64,000 nt of DNA from Arthrobotrys musiformis (GCA_036971715.1 JAVHJL010000005.1:558001-622000); one strand, 5' to 3'. Numbered from the stretch's first letter, positions 1 to 14,259 are shown. Translations and numbers: made by a program. The notes: generated by a model not told the origin, from the letters alone.

Positions 1-309
1 AAATTTTTATCTATATAAAGGAATCCGAGGTCTGCCCTCTTTTTAATTTTTTAAATCAGAAAATACCATCAGATCTGCAGATACCACTACCCCACTGCTT
101 CGCAATTAATCGGCAATATCCCATCCCAAACTCAACATTCATATTTAATAGGTACGAGACCATCTCGAACCCGCTTTACTGTTTATATACCCAAATTAGA
201 CCTCAAAAACTGTAGATAGATGTACTAATAAGGACTAGCATTCCTTTCACCCGTGCATCTCGTGGGTTTACCTCGCGTATCGTAGTTAATGAACAATCCT
301 ATGCATAGG
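1..309. other. intergenic, nothing recognised
   Basis: A/T-rich left edge. No convincing open reading frame, RNA gene or repeat was seen. The block GGTACGAGACCAT at about 152-164 recurs inverted near 1,526-1,538 (see findings). Confidence 0.6.
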
Positions 310-771
310 TCACCAAAGTGGCAGACATTGGAGATGAGCTACCGCCCTTGTCTCGTTCCCAGCCCGCCCGGGCGTACCGTCCCGATTAGAGGAGAAATAA
401 TTTTCAGTACTCTTGTTCACTACAGTAGAAAGGGCTCCCTTAACAACCACCTTAAGGCCACCACTCAAGTTAATGATGATACAGCCTTTCTTACCTGCAT
501 CGAGCACAAGAAAGCAAAAAAACCCTGTCGAGTTGACGCTACAAAACGTTGATGACATGCCAATTCCGCCACTAGAAATCAAGATGATGACGCTGAAGAG
601 CAAAGGCACCGCGGTACCGTAGACCTGCAAATTTGAGACCAGTTCGTCCACCTCAATAGTGCCACTCTTGAACAACGTTATCTCCCAAACGCTTTCCCAG
701 GGGTTGGGTATGAGAGCTGGTACAATATATGTAATAAGGATTGGTACAGAGGCGCATGTTTTTCTAGGCAC
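310..771 (-). pseudogene. open stretch, possible relic of a membrane-protein gene
   Basis: A 153-codon open frame on the minus strand. Its first codon is not ATG, so it is more likely an exon or a decayed remnant than a whole gene. About one third in, a hydrophobic segment (AVPLLFSVIILISS) resembles a membrane helix, and the sequence around it (WESVWEITLFKSGT) has protein-like composition. I do not recognise the family. No start, upstream exon or promoter could be supported in the sequence above 771. It lies in an otherwise gene-free 18 kb. It could also be a chance frame. Confidence 0.25.
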
Positions 772-3700
772 CGGTGCGGACGGGCAGCAAAAATTCGCTG
801 ATCCACCGGTTATAATTAGCCAAAATGACGTTTAAATTGGATACTTGATGGCTTGCTGTAGGATATTTTCAGTAGTATAGCTTCTATAACCAATGGTTTA
901 TCCTCTCGCCTTGTTAACCAGATCTGCAGAGCTGACCGAAGCCTCGCTCCATGGCTCACTTTTTTTTATTGAACGGAATACCTGACACTGATTCCCGCAT
1001 TTATTTGGTTCCTATTTTTTGATATTATCGCATTATGACCCACCAACTTGCAATCTAAAGATATATTTGTTAGCTCCCGTAGCTTATATGCAGATAGTCA
1101 CTCACTTGGCTACCATAACTACGCATCTAGCCAGCTGCAGAATTGCATCACCGACGGTCGCTAGATATCCATATATTGCAGTGTATCGATAAACTCGAGT
1201 AAGGTGGCCTCGAGACCGAGCAAGGCATATTTAAAGGGTGTAATTTTGCGCACTTGTGGCCCGCAGAGCGTCTGAAAACGAGAATAACAGAAGCCCCATA
1301 GTTATATAGCTTCCGAATTCCTTTTGTCCCATAATAGGCCTGGGGAATGCTACTATCTTTGCATAAAACCTAAACTAGGCCGTCTATGACTGCTAAACTT
1401 AGAGCTCAAGCCCAACTAGTGCGCCCTTAGACAATATCGATACTGAATAAATATGGGCGAATGCGCTGTCGCATACGTGTGCATGCGTATTTAATGTCTT
1501 CGAATTTAAGAGATTTAAGGTCGGAATGGTCTCGTACCCAGATCTAGACCGCACAAAGATTCGCCGGACCAGAATATAAGTATACAAAAGACCTCATGTA
1601 ATTTGTTGAATCAATTCTCAATAACTATAGCTACTAGAGCTTTAGCAATGTCATCCCCTTGGAGTTAGTTCCAATTTCGAAGCATTTTAAATTTGGTAGG
1701 AGGAATAGATATTGAAAGAGCCCATGTGCGTCTAGAGCAGAGACCAGAGATTTGGGCCTGGTCTCGCGGGCCAGCCACACAAAAGGCATGGGTATGTTAT
1801 CGATCGTGAATCTCCTTGACCTAGCTTGCCCGGCATTTGCTTGCCGCTAGTCGTTGGCCACGACGTCGTCAGACGAGCCCGGCAGCAGCTTACGTATACA
1901 ACTACGTACGGAGCTAGTGGTACATACACACATCCCTCAGTCGAATTTGATTGGAGACGGGAAATGAGAGCTTCGAAAACATGCATTTTCATGATCACGG
2001 AGACGCGCCTGCAAATACGGCTCGGAGCTACACCTTAAGCCCTAAATTGAGTCCAAAAAGACAACCGACTCATGATACCTATGCAATGCCAAGGATTCCA
2101 CGAAAGAACCCCGAAGGGACATTGGGGAGCTAGTATATTGATATCATGATGCATCCCCGAAGATAAGGATTAATGATAACAATGAATCCGAGCGGGTGTC
2201 CCGGTAGTTCGTGGCCATATTATTATAATGCCCACATTGACCTAATATGCAATGCGGTTCAATGCAATGGCGTCGGGACTACCCGTCCCGATTCCTGCAT
2301 ACCTGATATCAAACTTCGAAGTAACAATGACTGCGTAATCGAAAAGACACATTCTTGATATAGAATTAAGACCGTTCCTTCGTAAAACAGATTTTCGTGG
2401 CCTAACGGAAATCAGACCCCGATCAAGCACCTCGGAATATCTGGATTCAGGTCTTCGAGTTCTCAGCATCCATGTGTCGACGCAGTGTAACAGGTGAGAT
2501 TCTAATTCTTTGTGTCACCATCCGCGTGCACGTGTCATGATAAGCTGCAACAACATTTTAGTTTGACAAAACCCCCCGAGGATAGCAAAGGCACCCTCTA
2601 GGGCCAAGGAGAACCCGGATTCCTAGACACCTACCACTTGATGCTACCCCCGAGCACAATGTCACAACTGCATCTCCCGGGGTCGGTCGGTTTCTTCAGG
2701 AACATATGTCTCAGATTTCATTAAGAAAGGCAAAACCAAGATTTCACTATGCCGACCACTATACCGCATATTTCTGCACGCTTTTGATATATAATCCGCT
2801 CCGAGATGGGGCCTCGCTAACGGTCAATATAGGATCATCAAATACTGCCGCGGATATGTGTCAGTAACAGTCTCATGGATTGTTTCTCGGACTCAAAGGC
2901 ATAAATTTTCTTGTAGGACTCCGGGCCTCGTTTGGTCTACTTCGGTTTGTAGACCAAAGCTTCAAGCGGCATGTCATTTGGGGGTTCGTAATACAAGAAT
3001 CTCAGTCGTTTGGTATGAGGCCGGGCCAGTGTACTTGCACCGGGCTAGGTATGCACCTCAAGGCCCGGTCTCAGGGTGCATGCGGAGTTCGCCCACCCTT
3101 CTCCGCTCCCAGATACACAACAAACCTTAAGTATCATATTTTCTTTTCTCTCGCTTTCTAGACCAATTCTAATATATGTAATAATTAATAATTTATATCA
3201 GATGCAGGCTTTGAACTACTGGATTAGGCAGCTAGACAGAGCAGCCAAACCTCCAACGGCCCGCACATTTCTCCCCACTTAGAGAGAATGTAGGATGGTA
3301 GAAATGCGGCGGGAAAAAAAGGTGCGTACAAAAAAGGAACATGCAAAGAAGCTTTGATTTCGAACCTTTTCCTTTATTCCATTAACCCCCCGGGTAATCG
3401 GCGAATAAGTTACGTCGATGTATTGCCTTGTGGAGCTCGAAGAGAGCTCTAGAGAATATGCCATTCTGATTGGGCTGTTCCGAAAACTTCTAGCCAGAAA
3501 ACCTAATGATGCAAGGCACACACCGCCTTATCTGTGATCGACAAGAGGGGAGTCGTGTTCCTGGATTGCTTTCGGAATGTCGCGGTGAAATGGTCAGGTG
3601 AGAAATTTCGAGAGAAAGCGTTGGATCTTTCGTGTTTCAGAAATCTTCCAACACCAGTGCTGCGTCGTTCCTAGCTTCCTTAGCCCCGACACTTAACGAC

Positions 3701-4675
3701 TTAGCACTTTACATATGGGAATTATTGGCTTCCTCTCGGCACGATAATCCTCAGATCAATAATTATCAAAATACCCACACTTATATTCATAAACTTCACT
3801 CCTCCAATCATGATATCAAATCAGCCGATGAACGCATATATTACGTGGGCCAAGGAGTTGGTTCAATTTGTCACGCCATACTCCCGTATCACGATCGACA
3901 GTGGGTACGAATTCACAGACACACAAGTACTCTGCATGTGCGGAGAGGCCTGTGCCTGGGGAACGCCAGGCCCTGGGAGGGTGTACTATGCGGTTAAACA
4001 GTCTTCCCACGCTGAACCACGGCGTTAAGGAAGTTACAGGAGATTTCCCGAGGTCCGAAAAGCTACTCGCCTGATACCAGTAAAGTCTTCGAAATTCCAT
4101 TCTAGAACCTTTGTCCGCGCTCCCCTCTATGTTCCATCTTCGGTCCTGTCTGGAATTCCAGCGCTCAGGCTAGAAGTATACGGACACGGTCTAGCGCTTC
4201 TGTAGTAGGATTCGGTTTGAACCCGGCTCGAAACCAATCGCAACTAATATCATGCAAATAATCATGTCAACTGACGTCAAAAGCCTTTAAAGGAAACACC
4301 CAGATACCGGGATCATATTTCGGACGAAGGTGCGAATAAGAATGGGCCTTGAAAGGATTTCCCCGTAATTCCTTCTGCGCCATGTGTCTCTGCGAACGGT
4401 TGGGGCTTTACCAAATACTGAGAATCGAAGCGAATCGTCTGGGGTCAATCATGTCGATAGCTTTGGTGCCTGGAAAGACCCGTCGTCATGTGTTGCATTA
4501 CCAAGAGTTAAGCGAAGCGAGCTCTTCGGTTCTGAGAAAGGCAATTGTCCAGGATTGTCCAGTTGTAATCCACGGTTGCACCCAGACACTGGTCGACTCT
4601 GGATTGACAGATGTAAGAAGATCGCTCGAGTTAGTTCGATTTCTACAACCTCAATTCCAACTAATCAGAATACGA

Positions 4676-4698
4676 TTTTTTTTTTTTTTTTTTTTTTT
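4676..4698. repeat. T homopolymer, 23 bases
   Basis: An uninterrupted run of T in gene-free DNA. No target-site duplication was recognised around it, so a retroposed poly(A) tail is not supported. Confidence 0.95.
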
Positions 4699-7436
4699 AC
4701 CCCGTGGGTTAGATATACCAATCTAGCTTTAGTATATCTCCCATATCTTAGAATTTTCGAGTGTTAAATCAATGTCTTGGTTATATACTCAGGTCCTCTT
4801 GTATATACCTTAATATATTACCGGCTCTTGCGAAGCAAGCCGATAATTTTTCAATTTCAATTGGGTCGAATCATGTCAATATTATCCATCATGCATGATC
4901 GCCCGATATATATACAACAATCTATATACCCGTTTCTTCCTAGCCGTAATATATTTGTCCTTTCCTCGGAGTCAAAAATGATGCGCTACGACCCAAAGGA
5001 ACTATCCTTTTGGTATTTCTAGCAGAAAAATAGTTACTAGATCCATGGATTGTCTCATAAACCAAATTTTGCTGCGGATACTACCAGTTACCCCGGCAAA
5101 AAGCGCACAAATATTATCATATCCGCCCGGATTATTCTTTAATAGTAGCGTACTAGTATACTGAAGCATTAAAATCGGTTTATAGGAACGTCCGGACTGG
5201 TCACTAGTATCTATGGAGGAGCAGTTACAACAGATGCCCCCCCCTGTGTGTGACGCGAGCGATATTTTAACAATACCAGTCACGGCATCAATATTAATAT
5301 CTTTGGCTAGTACTTCCTATAGATCTAGAGATTGTAGTTAGATGATCGTATGAGTGTAACTAACCACGGACGCGCCGATTGTGTGCGGGGCCAGAGCAAT
5401 ACAGACTAGGCTAGCCATACACAAATATACTTGTATAGCGCCATAGCTTATCTCGGAAACCAAATGTTACTGTGTCTGGCCATAACCAAGTACATACAAA
5501 CCAGTTATAGGCTCAAGTCTCGGTGCTGGTTCTCGTACCGCCATGGCAGGCGGCGGACAGCATAAGCCCTTCCGTGAGTAGTACAAGCAGGTATCCCATC
5601 CTTCGGGGCCTCAACTTTCTTCAGGCTGGCCGTTACAGATATTCACCTCGGGGTACGATCAGATAAACGAGGATTGGTGCATCAAAATCCGAAGGTTGCA
5701 TTTCGTAACTTAACAGGGGAGCCCAGTCACCTTGACAATGTTCAAGATGGAATATATAAGCTCACATGGATGCGCACATAGGTGCTTCCTTACATATGTA
5801 CAGACATATAGATACCCCCAGACCACATACAGATAACAGCGCTACAGTCCTAGCACAGTAATGTTATTACACAGACTTTCGCCTTAGGATACCTTCTCGT
5901 ATTGTGCGTGAGGCAGAAACGTGGTAAGCGAGGATGCACATGGTATATACTTCAAACCCTACGCTGATCTGATCTCGTAAACCAGTCCCCGCAAGTGGAT
6001 CCACTACGGAACCAAAATTGCGCCAAATTCAACAAATTACGAGAAGAGCTCATGCTCAGACATCATGTTCCGCCAAAAAAAAAAAAACCTAAACTCCAGC
6101 CGGGACGGCCATAAAAGCTTGACCTGGGTAGAATTGAGACAACGGTTGTCCGATGGCACTACATATACTTCATACCCCGGGTGACCAAATTTCACGATTT
6201 CAAGGGCTGTGTTACCATCAATGCATATATGCGCATACATAGTAACTACCTAGGAACGATGACATGGGGTTATCATGATCAGCCAATGGGTTTAGGGATC
6301 TTAGCTGAGAGCGCCCCCAAGCCAAGATATTACTATAGTGATATCTGCTATGAAAGGGATTCAGAGAAGGAAAAAAATACTGACAGCTCGCCCGTCAATG
6401 AATTGTCACAAATCGCGCATCTACATAAATAGCTGGACTCGATTTCCTCCGCGAGACGATGTTATAATGTCTTTTGGCCTGCAATCCAAAACTATAGCAC
6501 TAGAGTGGGGAGGGAGAGTTTAAACTTGAGCGGGTGCATGCAGAGGGGGAGTTCAGCTCATCTAAAGCAGGGGTATATTTCAAGCTTCCTTTACATGGGT
6601 GAAGGTTTTGTCCTCCTATGCTTGATAATTGCGCAACAATTGCAGAAAAAAAAAAGATATCAAAAAGTATCCCGGTGGATTGGTTAGAAGCAATGCAATG
6701 AAGCGAACGAGATTTTTTTATTTTTTTTTTAAACTCTTTGCATTGGAATTGGCGCACACATACACTATCATTTGGTGAGCAGCCCCTCCACCCATATGGG
6801 CCCATAACTAAATGGTGATACGATATGCATGCGTTTCCAGGGACCCTAGACAGGCCTGGCCATGTGATCTATGGTATACATAAAAATCAGACGGACTTCC
6901 TTTCGCTTGAGTCATTTGCTAAGCTGCCGATTGGGCTGGTGCGGAGCATTTTCACATTTGATCCTCACATCATGTTGATAGATGTACCTAGTGTTGGGCC
7001 GGGTGGGGATAGAAAGGTCTGTAAGCTGCATGCATTGGGAGGCTATCAGATACTGTGGGATGCCACAACCAAAATTGCAAAATGTGCTCCATTGCATAGT
7101 TTGATTACTTATAACTATAGTTTAGACAATGGCTAATTAGCAGGTGGGTTTTTTCGAGCCTTAGAAAATCGACGATAGCTAAGACTCGTAAATAAAATTT
7201 TGAAATCACATACAGACCTGAATCAAGTTCTGAAAGGGGGAACAAAACTTTGATCTAACTTGTTGGTTTTTTACAAGATGCGAACATTAGGTTGGTTATC
7301 GCTTTTTTTCGGCCGTTTGAGGCTGCTCAAGAGCCCCATGCCATTAACCGGGACAACTATGCCTTTACCCCGCCAATTACCAGCCATCGAATTGAAGAGA
7401 ATTCTCGTATTCGAATTCACAAGCAACCGTACGGAC

Positions 7437-7461
7437 AAAAAAAAAAAAAAAAAAAAAAAAA
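7437..7461. repeat. A homopolymer, 25 bases
   Basis: An uninterrupted run of A in gene-free DNA, preceded by ACGGAC and followed by TACAATC. Confidence 0.95.
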
Positions 7462-9721
7462 TACAATCTTGGCTTCGGCGAGCTGGTGACCTACAAGGCT
7501 ATCGACAAGCCAGATCTATTGATGCCAACTAGACCTAACATCAGACAGCGCACACACGCAGTCGCAGGGCCTAGGGATCGAAAAAACAAAAAACAAAAAA
7601 ACAAATTAGCAACATCTAACATCCAACGAGAGAAAATGACACGGCTACCGCCTTTCGCTCAGAATGGGATCGCGATATGCCCTTCATGTTCGCCTTAGCG
7701 GCAAGCCCAGGCTGGCCTCGTGAGCAAAATGTGGAGCCTGTAGATTCCAGCTACCCCTTGAAGCGGTGGGTCTGTTATACCTATATAGCGACCGACATGT
7801 TAAGCAACCTCCTAACTGTAGCCGAGGTCACGACTGTAATTGCTGAGTGTATACTGTCCAAGTGTTAAGATAAAGCCGATTGATTGTGTTGAAGTCGTCT
7901 TATTATTGCTCGGACGTCAATCTCAGAAGGATGTATATACAACGGCGATAGTTCGAGGTTAAATCACCCCGACGATACGCGATCGTCGTTAGACAGGGTC
8001 GAACATTTTTAGATAGGAAGGAATTCTCAATGAATTTTCGAATCGAACCACAATGCTCGCCTTTGGGCAGCGCAGAAAAGACATTCTGTCAAAGGAAATC
8101 ATTGCAATTACGACTGGCTAAAATTGGCAGCAACGGAGAAGTGGATCATGTCAAAAGGCTGTTGACGGGGTTTTTGCGAGTCTGTTGAACAGGGGACATC
8201 CGTATCGGAACTTTTTGAACCGAGACCAAGCACAAAAGTTTGAACGTGATATGATATTGGAAGGAGCAGGCACGGAAAGTAGACCCCCAACAAAGAAGCC
8301 GCATAAGTATTGGAAAGATATGAGAGTTTGAGAATTGTGAAGCGCCTTCACAAGTGCCCTTGGCCCTGGATAGCCGTGCAGCTGGTTGGATAGTTGCAAG
8401 GAAAGCGGAAGGGTGATCAGCCCATAAAGTTGAAATCGAGGACCTGGCCTGGGGGGTGAAGTTGTGATGGTGGTCGCTGCATGGGCGTTGGCCTATTATT
8501 CCGTTTAGCAGCCAGCCGACGGGAATCGGCCAGCGAATGACGAAATGGCTTTTAGCAGGTGGAAACTCGAGACAAGGGCAAAATATGCATCTTGTCACTA
8601 CACTTTCACCAGAAAGCTCCTTCCTTTCCTTCTGGCTAGCCTTGACCTGCGCGAAGGAGACAACTCTGCCGTTACCGCCTGCTTTCCGCAAAGATTTATG
8701 GAACCGTGCCCCAAGTTCCTAGCCGGCGCTACGAATAATGGCTCTTGTGGTCTCGGACCGTCATGACAGAGAACCTCACAGCGCATATGGTATACTGGAT
8801 CAACCTCCATACGCATGTCGTCACTACGGATGGAAACTGGGGAAATGCGGCCAAGTTAGCTTGTGAACTATCCCGTCTCGATGTGACATTGCACAGCAGG
8901 CCTTTGTTATGCATTCCTTTTGCTTCGGTAGTACAGCACGTCCAACTTTCGTACCACTGTTATGCGTGATGCTACGAATCGACCGCCAGTTGTGTCTTAG
9001 AGAAGCTGCGAGCCGTTTTCTCCGCTCGCGAATTCGCGAAGCTGTGGTCTGCCTACTTTCGTCAAGCATGGGGCGGGATATATCCTGCAAAAGCCAGGGT
9101 TTCCTGCGTCTTCACGTACGGGAATGCAAGGGTTGAAACCTTTGCAAATATGAAGCTGAAGAGGTGGGATATTCTGGAGTGTGCATGCACAGCAAAAACC
9201 TTTTTTTGGATATTCGGTTGATGGCCTTTCGGAAAAATTCCCGCCTGGCCATGACATTGGATCGGACTATTCGATTGTATGGAGAACACTAACACGACAC
9301 AAAATATTCAACGATACCAAAGTAATATTGCTTGCCCGCGACATGCCGACACGGGGAAAAAAATAGTGATATCTCTAATTTGCTAAGCATAACCCCCCAC
9401 GCATATCGAAAGTTCAAGCACACAAAAACCACAAAAGCACGACGAGAATGCACAGCACCACATACGAATCACGAAAAGATAAAAAAAAGTTTCAAAACAA
9501 ATCAAGATTTCAAGATTTCAAGATTGAGTGGAATAATAGTAACGAAAACTTAATACATTAAATATATTGGTAATGAGACATAAGAACCCAATTGTAAAAC
9601 CCCATGTAAATGCTGCCCAAAGTCCCAAACAAAAATCAAATGAAATAAAGAGAAATAAATAAAATGAAATGATCAGCTGTGAAAAAAGAGAATGTAACTT
9701 TTCCTTCTCTTCCAGACAGTT

Positions 9722-10271
9722 TATTGATCGGCCGTGACATCTTCGTCATTACTAGCTAGGACAAAAGCAGCTTGTTGCGCATCTAGCGCAAGCTGGGAGA
9801 AGTGAAATGGCGGAATTGGATCGGTTCTTCGGGGATTTCTTGTCGAAGGCGTTTTCGTACGTGGTTTCTCGCGCCATGGGTAGATGCATATTAAATATCG
9901 TATTTATGGTCGTAAACGCTAAGTGGTATCTCCAGAGCAATGCGGACAGTAAGAAAGATGTGGAATATTTGAGGTAGCTTGGCGTGCGGATCCAAGACGC
10001 TGGTATTGCGCCGTCTAGCAGCCCGTTTGCACTCGGAGCCGCATCCTTCTATGATAGAAGATTATATTGCTTGTCGCCAGCTGCCCCGAGACCAACTACC
10101 ATGCAAGGTGTGTTCAGATCGGTGTATTCGATTAATGTGATACCAACAAGAGTTGATTTATTTAGATGGGATTGGTGGAAGAGGTCTGTTTGGTGGAGGA
10201 CCCGGGCTTGGTGGGATGGGCCTGGTGTTCTGAGCACCGTTGCAGGATAGCGAAGAAGAATCGGCAGCCAT
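9722..10271 (-). pseudogene. possible small multi-exon gene or relic
   Basis: Two pieces look coding. At 10,271 (minus) an ATG in good context opens a 37-residue Pro-rich peptide (MAADSSSLSC, then PPSPGPPPNRPLPPIPSK) that ends at a TAA. At the far end a frame ending in a stop at about 9,722 encodes a plausible C-terminus containing IPPFHFSQLALDAQQAAF and LASNDEDVTADQ. A second overlapping frame at 9,752-9,940 is also open. I could not join these with clean splice sites, because the first frame closes before any good donor. The upstream side has a promoter-like leader (CATCTCATACA before ATGG). It is either a small gene I cannot resolve or a decayed one. Confidence 0.25.
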
Positions 10272-13200
10272 TGTATGAGATATGTGGAGATGTATGTGGT
10301 TGGGAAGTGACTTCGATTTGTTCGAAGTCGAGAAATGTGTGATGAGAGGATGCTCTTAAGCTAAAGGTATATGTATTTGTATTGAATGGCTGTTGAATTG
10401 TCTTTGGTTGGACTGATGTCTGACTGGTTCAATAAAATCTGGAGTGGATGGGAGGGGGAATCGGGATGGATTTATATCCAGACCAGTGCAGTGAATCACC
10501 TTTCGTTTAGCTCAAGTTTCGTAAGCTGCGTTTTGGGGCCATACTCATATGAGATCCGGTGGGCCATCTTGTCAGTCAGGACGGAGCACTCTGTACAGTA
10601 CATACAGTGAACTGCGTTTTGCCTTGGGGCAGGGAAGAGATGGTCATCCTGGAGGGGTCAACCAGCAGTAGATTGGGGGCTTGCCAACTTGTCGGGGCCC
10701 CTGTTGGTACCAGTGGCTAGCTCGATAACTAGCTGCTTGTGCGTCTGCAGCGTCCTTTCTTTTCTTATTTAATTTTTGTGAACAAGAAACCAACGCCCAT
10801 CTGTTCTCGGGGGCTTCCCCTGGGAGGCCACAGAATGGTCCTGTGCGTAAATTTTCTTTTTTCCAAAAAAAAATAAAAATAAAAATAAAAAATGTCACTC
10901 TCTGGTCGCTCTTTTTGGCCAGCTCCTTTCCTTCCTTTTTCTTTTCCTACCAAAACTTTCTTCTTTTGCATTTCCCACTTTCAACAGCCTTTTTGTGCAC
11001 AGCAGGTGGTGCGGTTGTCGATGAACAAATGCAGGGATTGTCAATAGCAGTGACGATGATGTTGACGCTGTTTTGTCCCCGCAAAGATCTCTTTGGCTTC
11101 CTGGAACTCGAGAGTAGTATGTAAGCGTTGACGAGTGAGACTTTCTTGATACCTAGCGTATGTATTGGCTCAGTGCCAATTTCCTCTCCTTTCTACTCTC
11201 CTTCTTTCACTCTTCTTTTACCCTTGCTCAGAGGAAAACGGGGCTGTCGAGGTCCACTCGAAATGACGATAGTTTGATATGTTACAGCTAACTAGTTTGT
11301 ACCGAGGAGAGCGCAGCTTTTTTTTTTTCCTGCTCAGCGCGAGAAGCTCCACCGCTGCGCCATCCATGCCAGGCACATCCTGATAGCGCTGCACATTACT
11401 AAAAAAGGTACTATACAGTTCCTGTACATACTTTGACTTGTACCTGATCATACGGGCTGGCGACTTTGGACTAATTAGTTGTCCGCGCTGGGCATTTCAT
11501 TTGGTTACTTTTTTTTCGAACTCTTTCGTCTTCGATCTTTGCGGAATTCTTTCCCCATTTTAGCACGGACGTTTCTCTTGTTACCGTTTGTCGCAGTTCT
11601 TGCATGTCTCTGGCTTTGTTCTTCCTTTTATCTAGGTGAATCAACGTTATCCTTTCACCTGCGGGCATCGGCGCGACCAGGTTGGATCTTCCCAGTTTGT
11701 GCTGAACCTCCTTCTTCATCATTTCGTCAGTTGTGGAATGTGGAGAAAATCTAGGTCGCTACCCTGTCAATCCATTTTTGTCTTATTGCAACGGAGAACA
11801 GACAAAAGCTGCAACAAAAAGTATAGGAGCAACTTGGGGCCATGTCCTACCCTGTGCCAATCTCTCACATTTAAAGAATGTGACCCTGGTTTATAGCTTC
11901 ACTTCAAATCTTATGGAGAGCGCCGTGCGACCACGTCGATATATCTTCAAGCAAAACAAGTACGGTGTTTGCTTGCACATTGAACACCCTGTCCGTTCAT
12001 ATTTGAACATGTTTGCATTCCTGCGGACCGATATCAAGATGCGAGTCACTCCAAGCAAAAGAATGCAATGCCGTGTCCTAAATACTCCCTCGCATAAACT
12101 CATAGACGCTGTGGAAAGTTCGCAATCAAAACCCACGTGGACTACTTTGTAACTTGGCTAAATATTCTGGTCGCAGATGCTACCTGCTAACTTCTGTGAT
12201 ACCAGAGTATACTTGGAAAGTTTGCTTGTCGCAAACAGGAACCGATCGTTCGGGGTGCCAATGGCCGGCCACTCGTTCAATTCTCGTGCGGCCAGGCCGA
12301 AAAATGTGGATGTTGCACAGAGTCCAATTTCTTTTCCTGCGCAGCTTGACGCAGCCCATTGAACCTGAAACACCGAGCGAAGGCAAATGGTTGAATGCAC
12401 CCCTTTATTTTGGCCTTGCTAGTATGCTAGTTCTCTTTCAGCTAGCTTCAGGTACAGTAACATTTAGTCTAGTAACATTACCAAGGCTTTCAGATGGCAA
12501 CTTGCGGCCTCCTATTCGGCTTCGGCAGGCCCCTCACCGAGAGCGGCAGTCTTCGCGGAATATCCTTCTAGAAAAGAACCGAACATTATATCTAGAAGGT
12601 CAAACTTTTGACGGAGCTTAGTTGCAAATATATATATTTCTATGTATATACAAACACGTGCTAGCATGCAATAGTACCTTACCTCGAGGTATAGCCTTCT
12701 GGCAATGATCTAGCTGCAGCCCCTCTTGGTTTAATTATATTTGTCGAACAATATCCATGGGTAAAATGCAATATGCAATCCACGAGACTTGCAGTAAGCT
12801 CATCGATGTATCCCTCGCATCCGGCGAACACAAAATGAAGATCGACCACTATACCTAATCAAAATAGTCTCGGCCAGGTCAAGATGTTTAAGACCTGTTA
12901 TTACCACGCTGCAATATCACAAAGATTCGTTGTTAACGTTTGCCACGCAATAAGTCAACTTGAAACCCCTAGCCCAACTCTTTTATTTTGTATTTAAAAT
13001 TTTCACTCTAAAATCCGCCTCCTTTTTAACGATCCCGACGGTTAACTACCAACTAGATTCAACGGCCAAACGGCTCTAGCTTGCAAGCTTGGTCAGTCCT
13101 TTCCGTTGAAAGATTAGCTTTGAGGTTGGCTATGATTTTGGATCGGAGCTAATCCTTAGCTCTGATCCTGTCAACCAAAGTCGACGAAATTTTTTTAAAG

Positions 13201-13948
13201 TAACCCATGTCCTTGCCCATGCACAATGGAGATGTGTGGAAATTGCTTTAAATCAATGAAATTACTGGTAGGACAGCTTCCACCCCTAAATCAGTTCACG
13301 ATACCGACGCAATGGAAGCGGGGCGGAAAATTATACACACCAAGCCATCCACATGCAGCATAAAATTCATGTTGGGTATTTGTGAGGAGAATTGCGTAAC
13401 CTTAGGCGAATTCATCGGCCTCTGGCAATACAGTTTAGGCGAGGAGAGGAAGAAACCAAACTTCCTTTTTTAGAGATGAACAATAGAATTCGCCCTTATG
13501 TCTACGATAGATGAATGTCATGTCCGTAATTTACAGGCACTGATCCGGAATTATTATCGGATTCGACCGCTCATGCAAACATCGCGATTGACCATCTGCA
13601 GGAACCGTTTTAGCCTCCTTTGTTTTTTTCCCCTTTGAATGCACATTCATGAAAGATTTAAAATTTTGTTAGGTCCGTCCCAGCTGGCTCGGTAAGCCCG
13701 CACCTGCAAGAAATTCTTGGCTTTGACATGCACCCGCTCTAATGATGATATGGGAGTACTAGTGTTTGGCTACCTAGTTTTTTAAAGCTTTTATTAGGGA
13801 AGTTTTTTAAACTTGCACATTTAGTATGCACAGACAGCGCCGTGATAAATCGGTGTTCCGTGTTCGTCCGCCTGTTTCGTTCTGAATTCACGGCGGCAAA
13901 TAACGGTATACAATATCGATAATAGTGTCGCCCAGGCCTTGGGCCTAG
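10272..13948. other. intergenic, CT-rich patches, no gene supported
   Basis: Contains pyrimidine-rich stretches (about 10,905-11,000 and 11,490-11,650) like those in fungal leaders, but no downstream frame with conserved-looking content. The largest open frames, at 11,733-12,152 and 12,154-12,621 (+), overlap frames on the other strand; the second opens on TTG, and neither looks like a known protein. Confidence 0.5.
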
Positions 13949-14259
13949 CACCACAAACGTGTATACCGGGGTCAACCCAGGACCAGCCAGGTTCCAACGG
14001 GAAGATACAACCACGTGGACTTCACGACGGCACCTGAGGCTGACCCACAAAGGCTTGACTACAATGCGACTGTCCAATTCTCTGCCATGCCTACCACTGC
14101 CTCAGCTTGCGACGATAGGTCGAGTGGTCTGAGCCTCTGATAGGCCGGCTACAAGGATCCATTGACTGCAGCGAGGCTTTTGCCTACCCACTCCTCTGGG
14201 AAAACCAAGTTGTGACTGCGGACGAAAGGACAATCGATGAGTGGAGACAGCAGCGTTGA
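13949..14259 (+). pseudogene. frameshifted open stretches, possible gene relic
   Basis: Two abutting open stretches in different frames look coding. The first runs 13,949-14,140 and includes YNHVDFTTAPEADPQRLDYN. The second, 14,140-14,259, includes EAFAYPLLWENQVVTADERT and ends WRQQR. The break falls at 14,138-14,142, where the first frame meets TGA and the second begins. Base composition is more balanced than in the flanks. This pattern fits an old gene fragment with a frameshift, or an unrecognised intron. I do not recognise the family. Confidence 0.25.

Larger units (their letters stand above)
772..9721. other. gene-poor tract, no supported gene
   Basis: About 9 kb with only short, mutually overlapping frames on both strands, most opening on TTG or GTG. 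The best of these, a 103-codon frame at 6,825-7,136 (+) that does begin with ATG, matches nothing I recognise and has no splice or leader context. Contents worth noting are the long homopolymers at 4,676-4,698 and 7,437-7,461 and shorter ones near 6,075 and 6,714. No terminal repeats, transposase or reverse-transcriptase motifs were recognised. Confidence 0.6.

Noticed and set aside
8146..8691. 181-codon open frame on the minus strand
   Set aside because: It opens on TTG, overlaps several frames on both strands, and its peptide (Cys/Ser/His-rich, no motif) looks like a chance frame.
12154..12621. 155-codon open frame on the plus strand
   Set aside because: Begins with TTG, overlaps minus-strand frames of similar length, and has no recognisable domain or leader.
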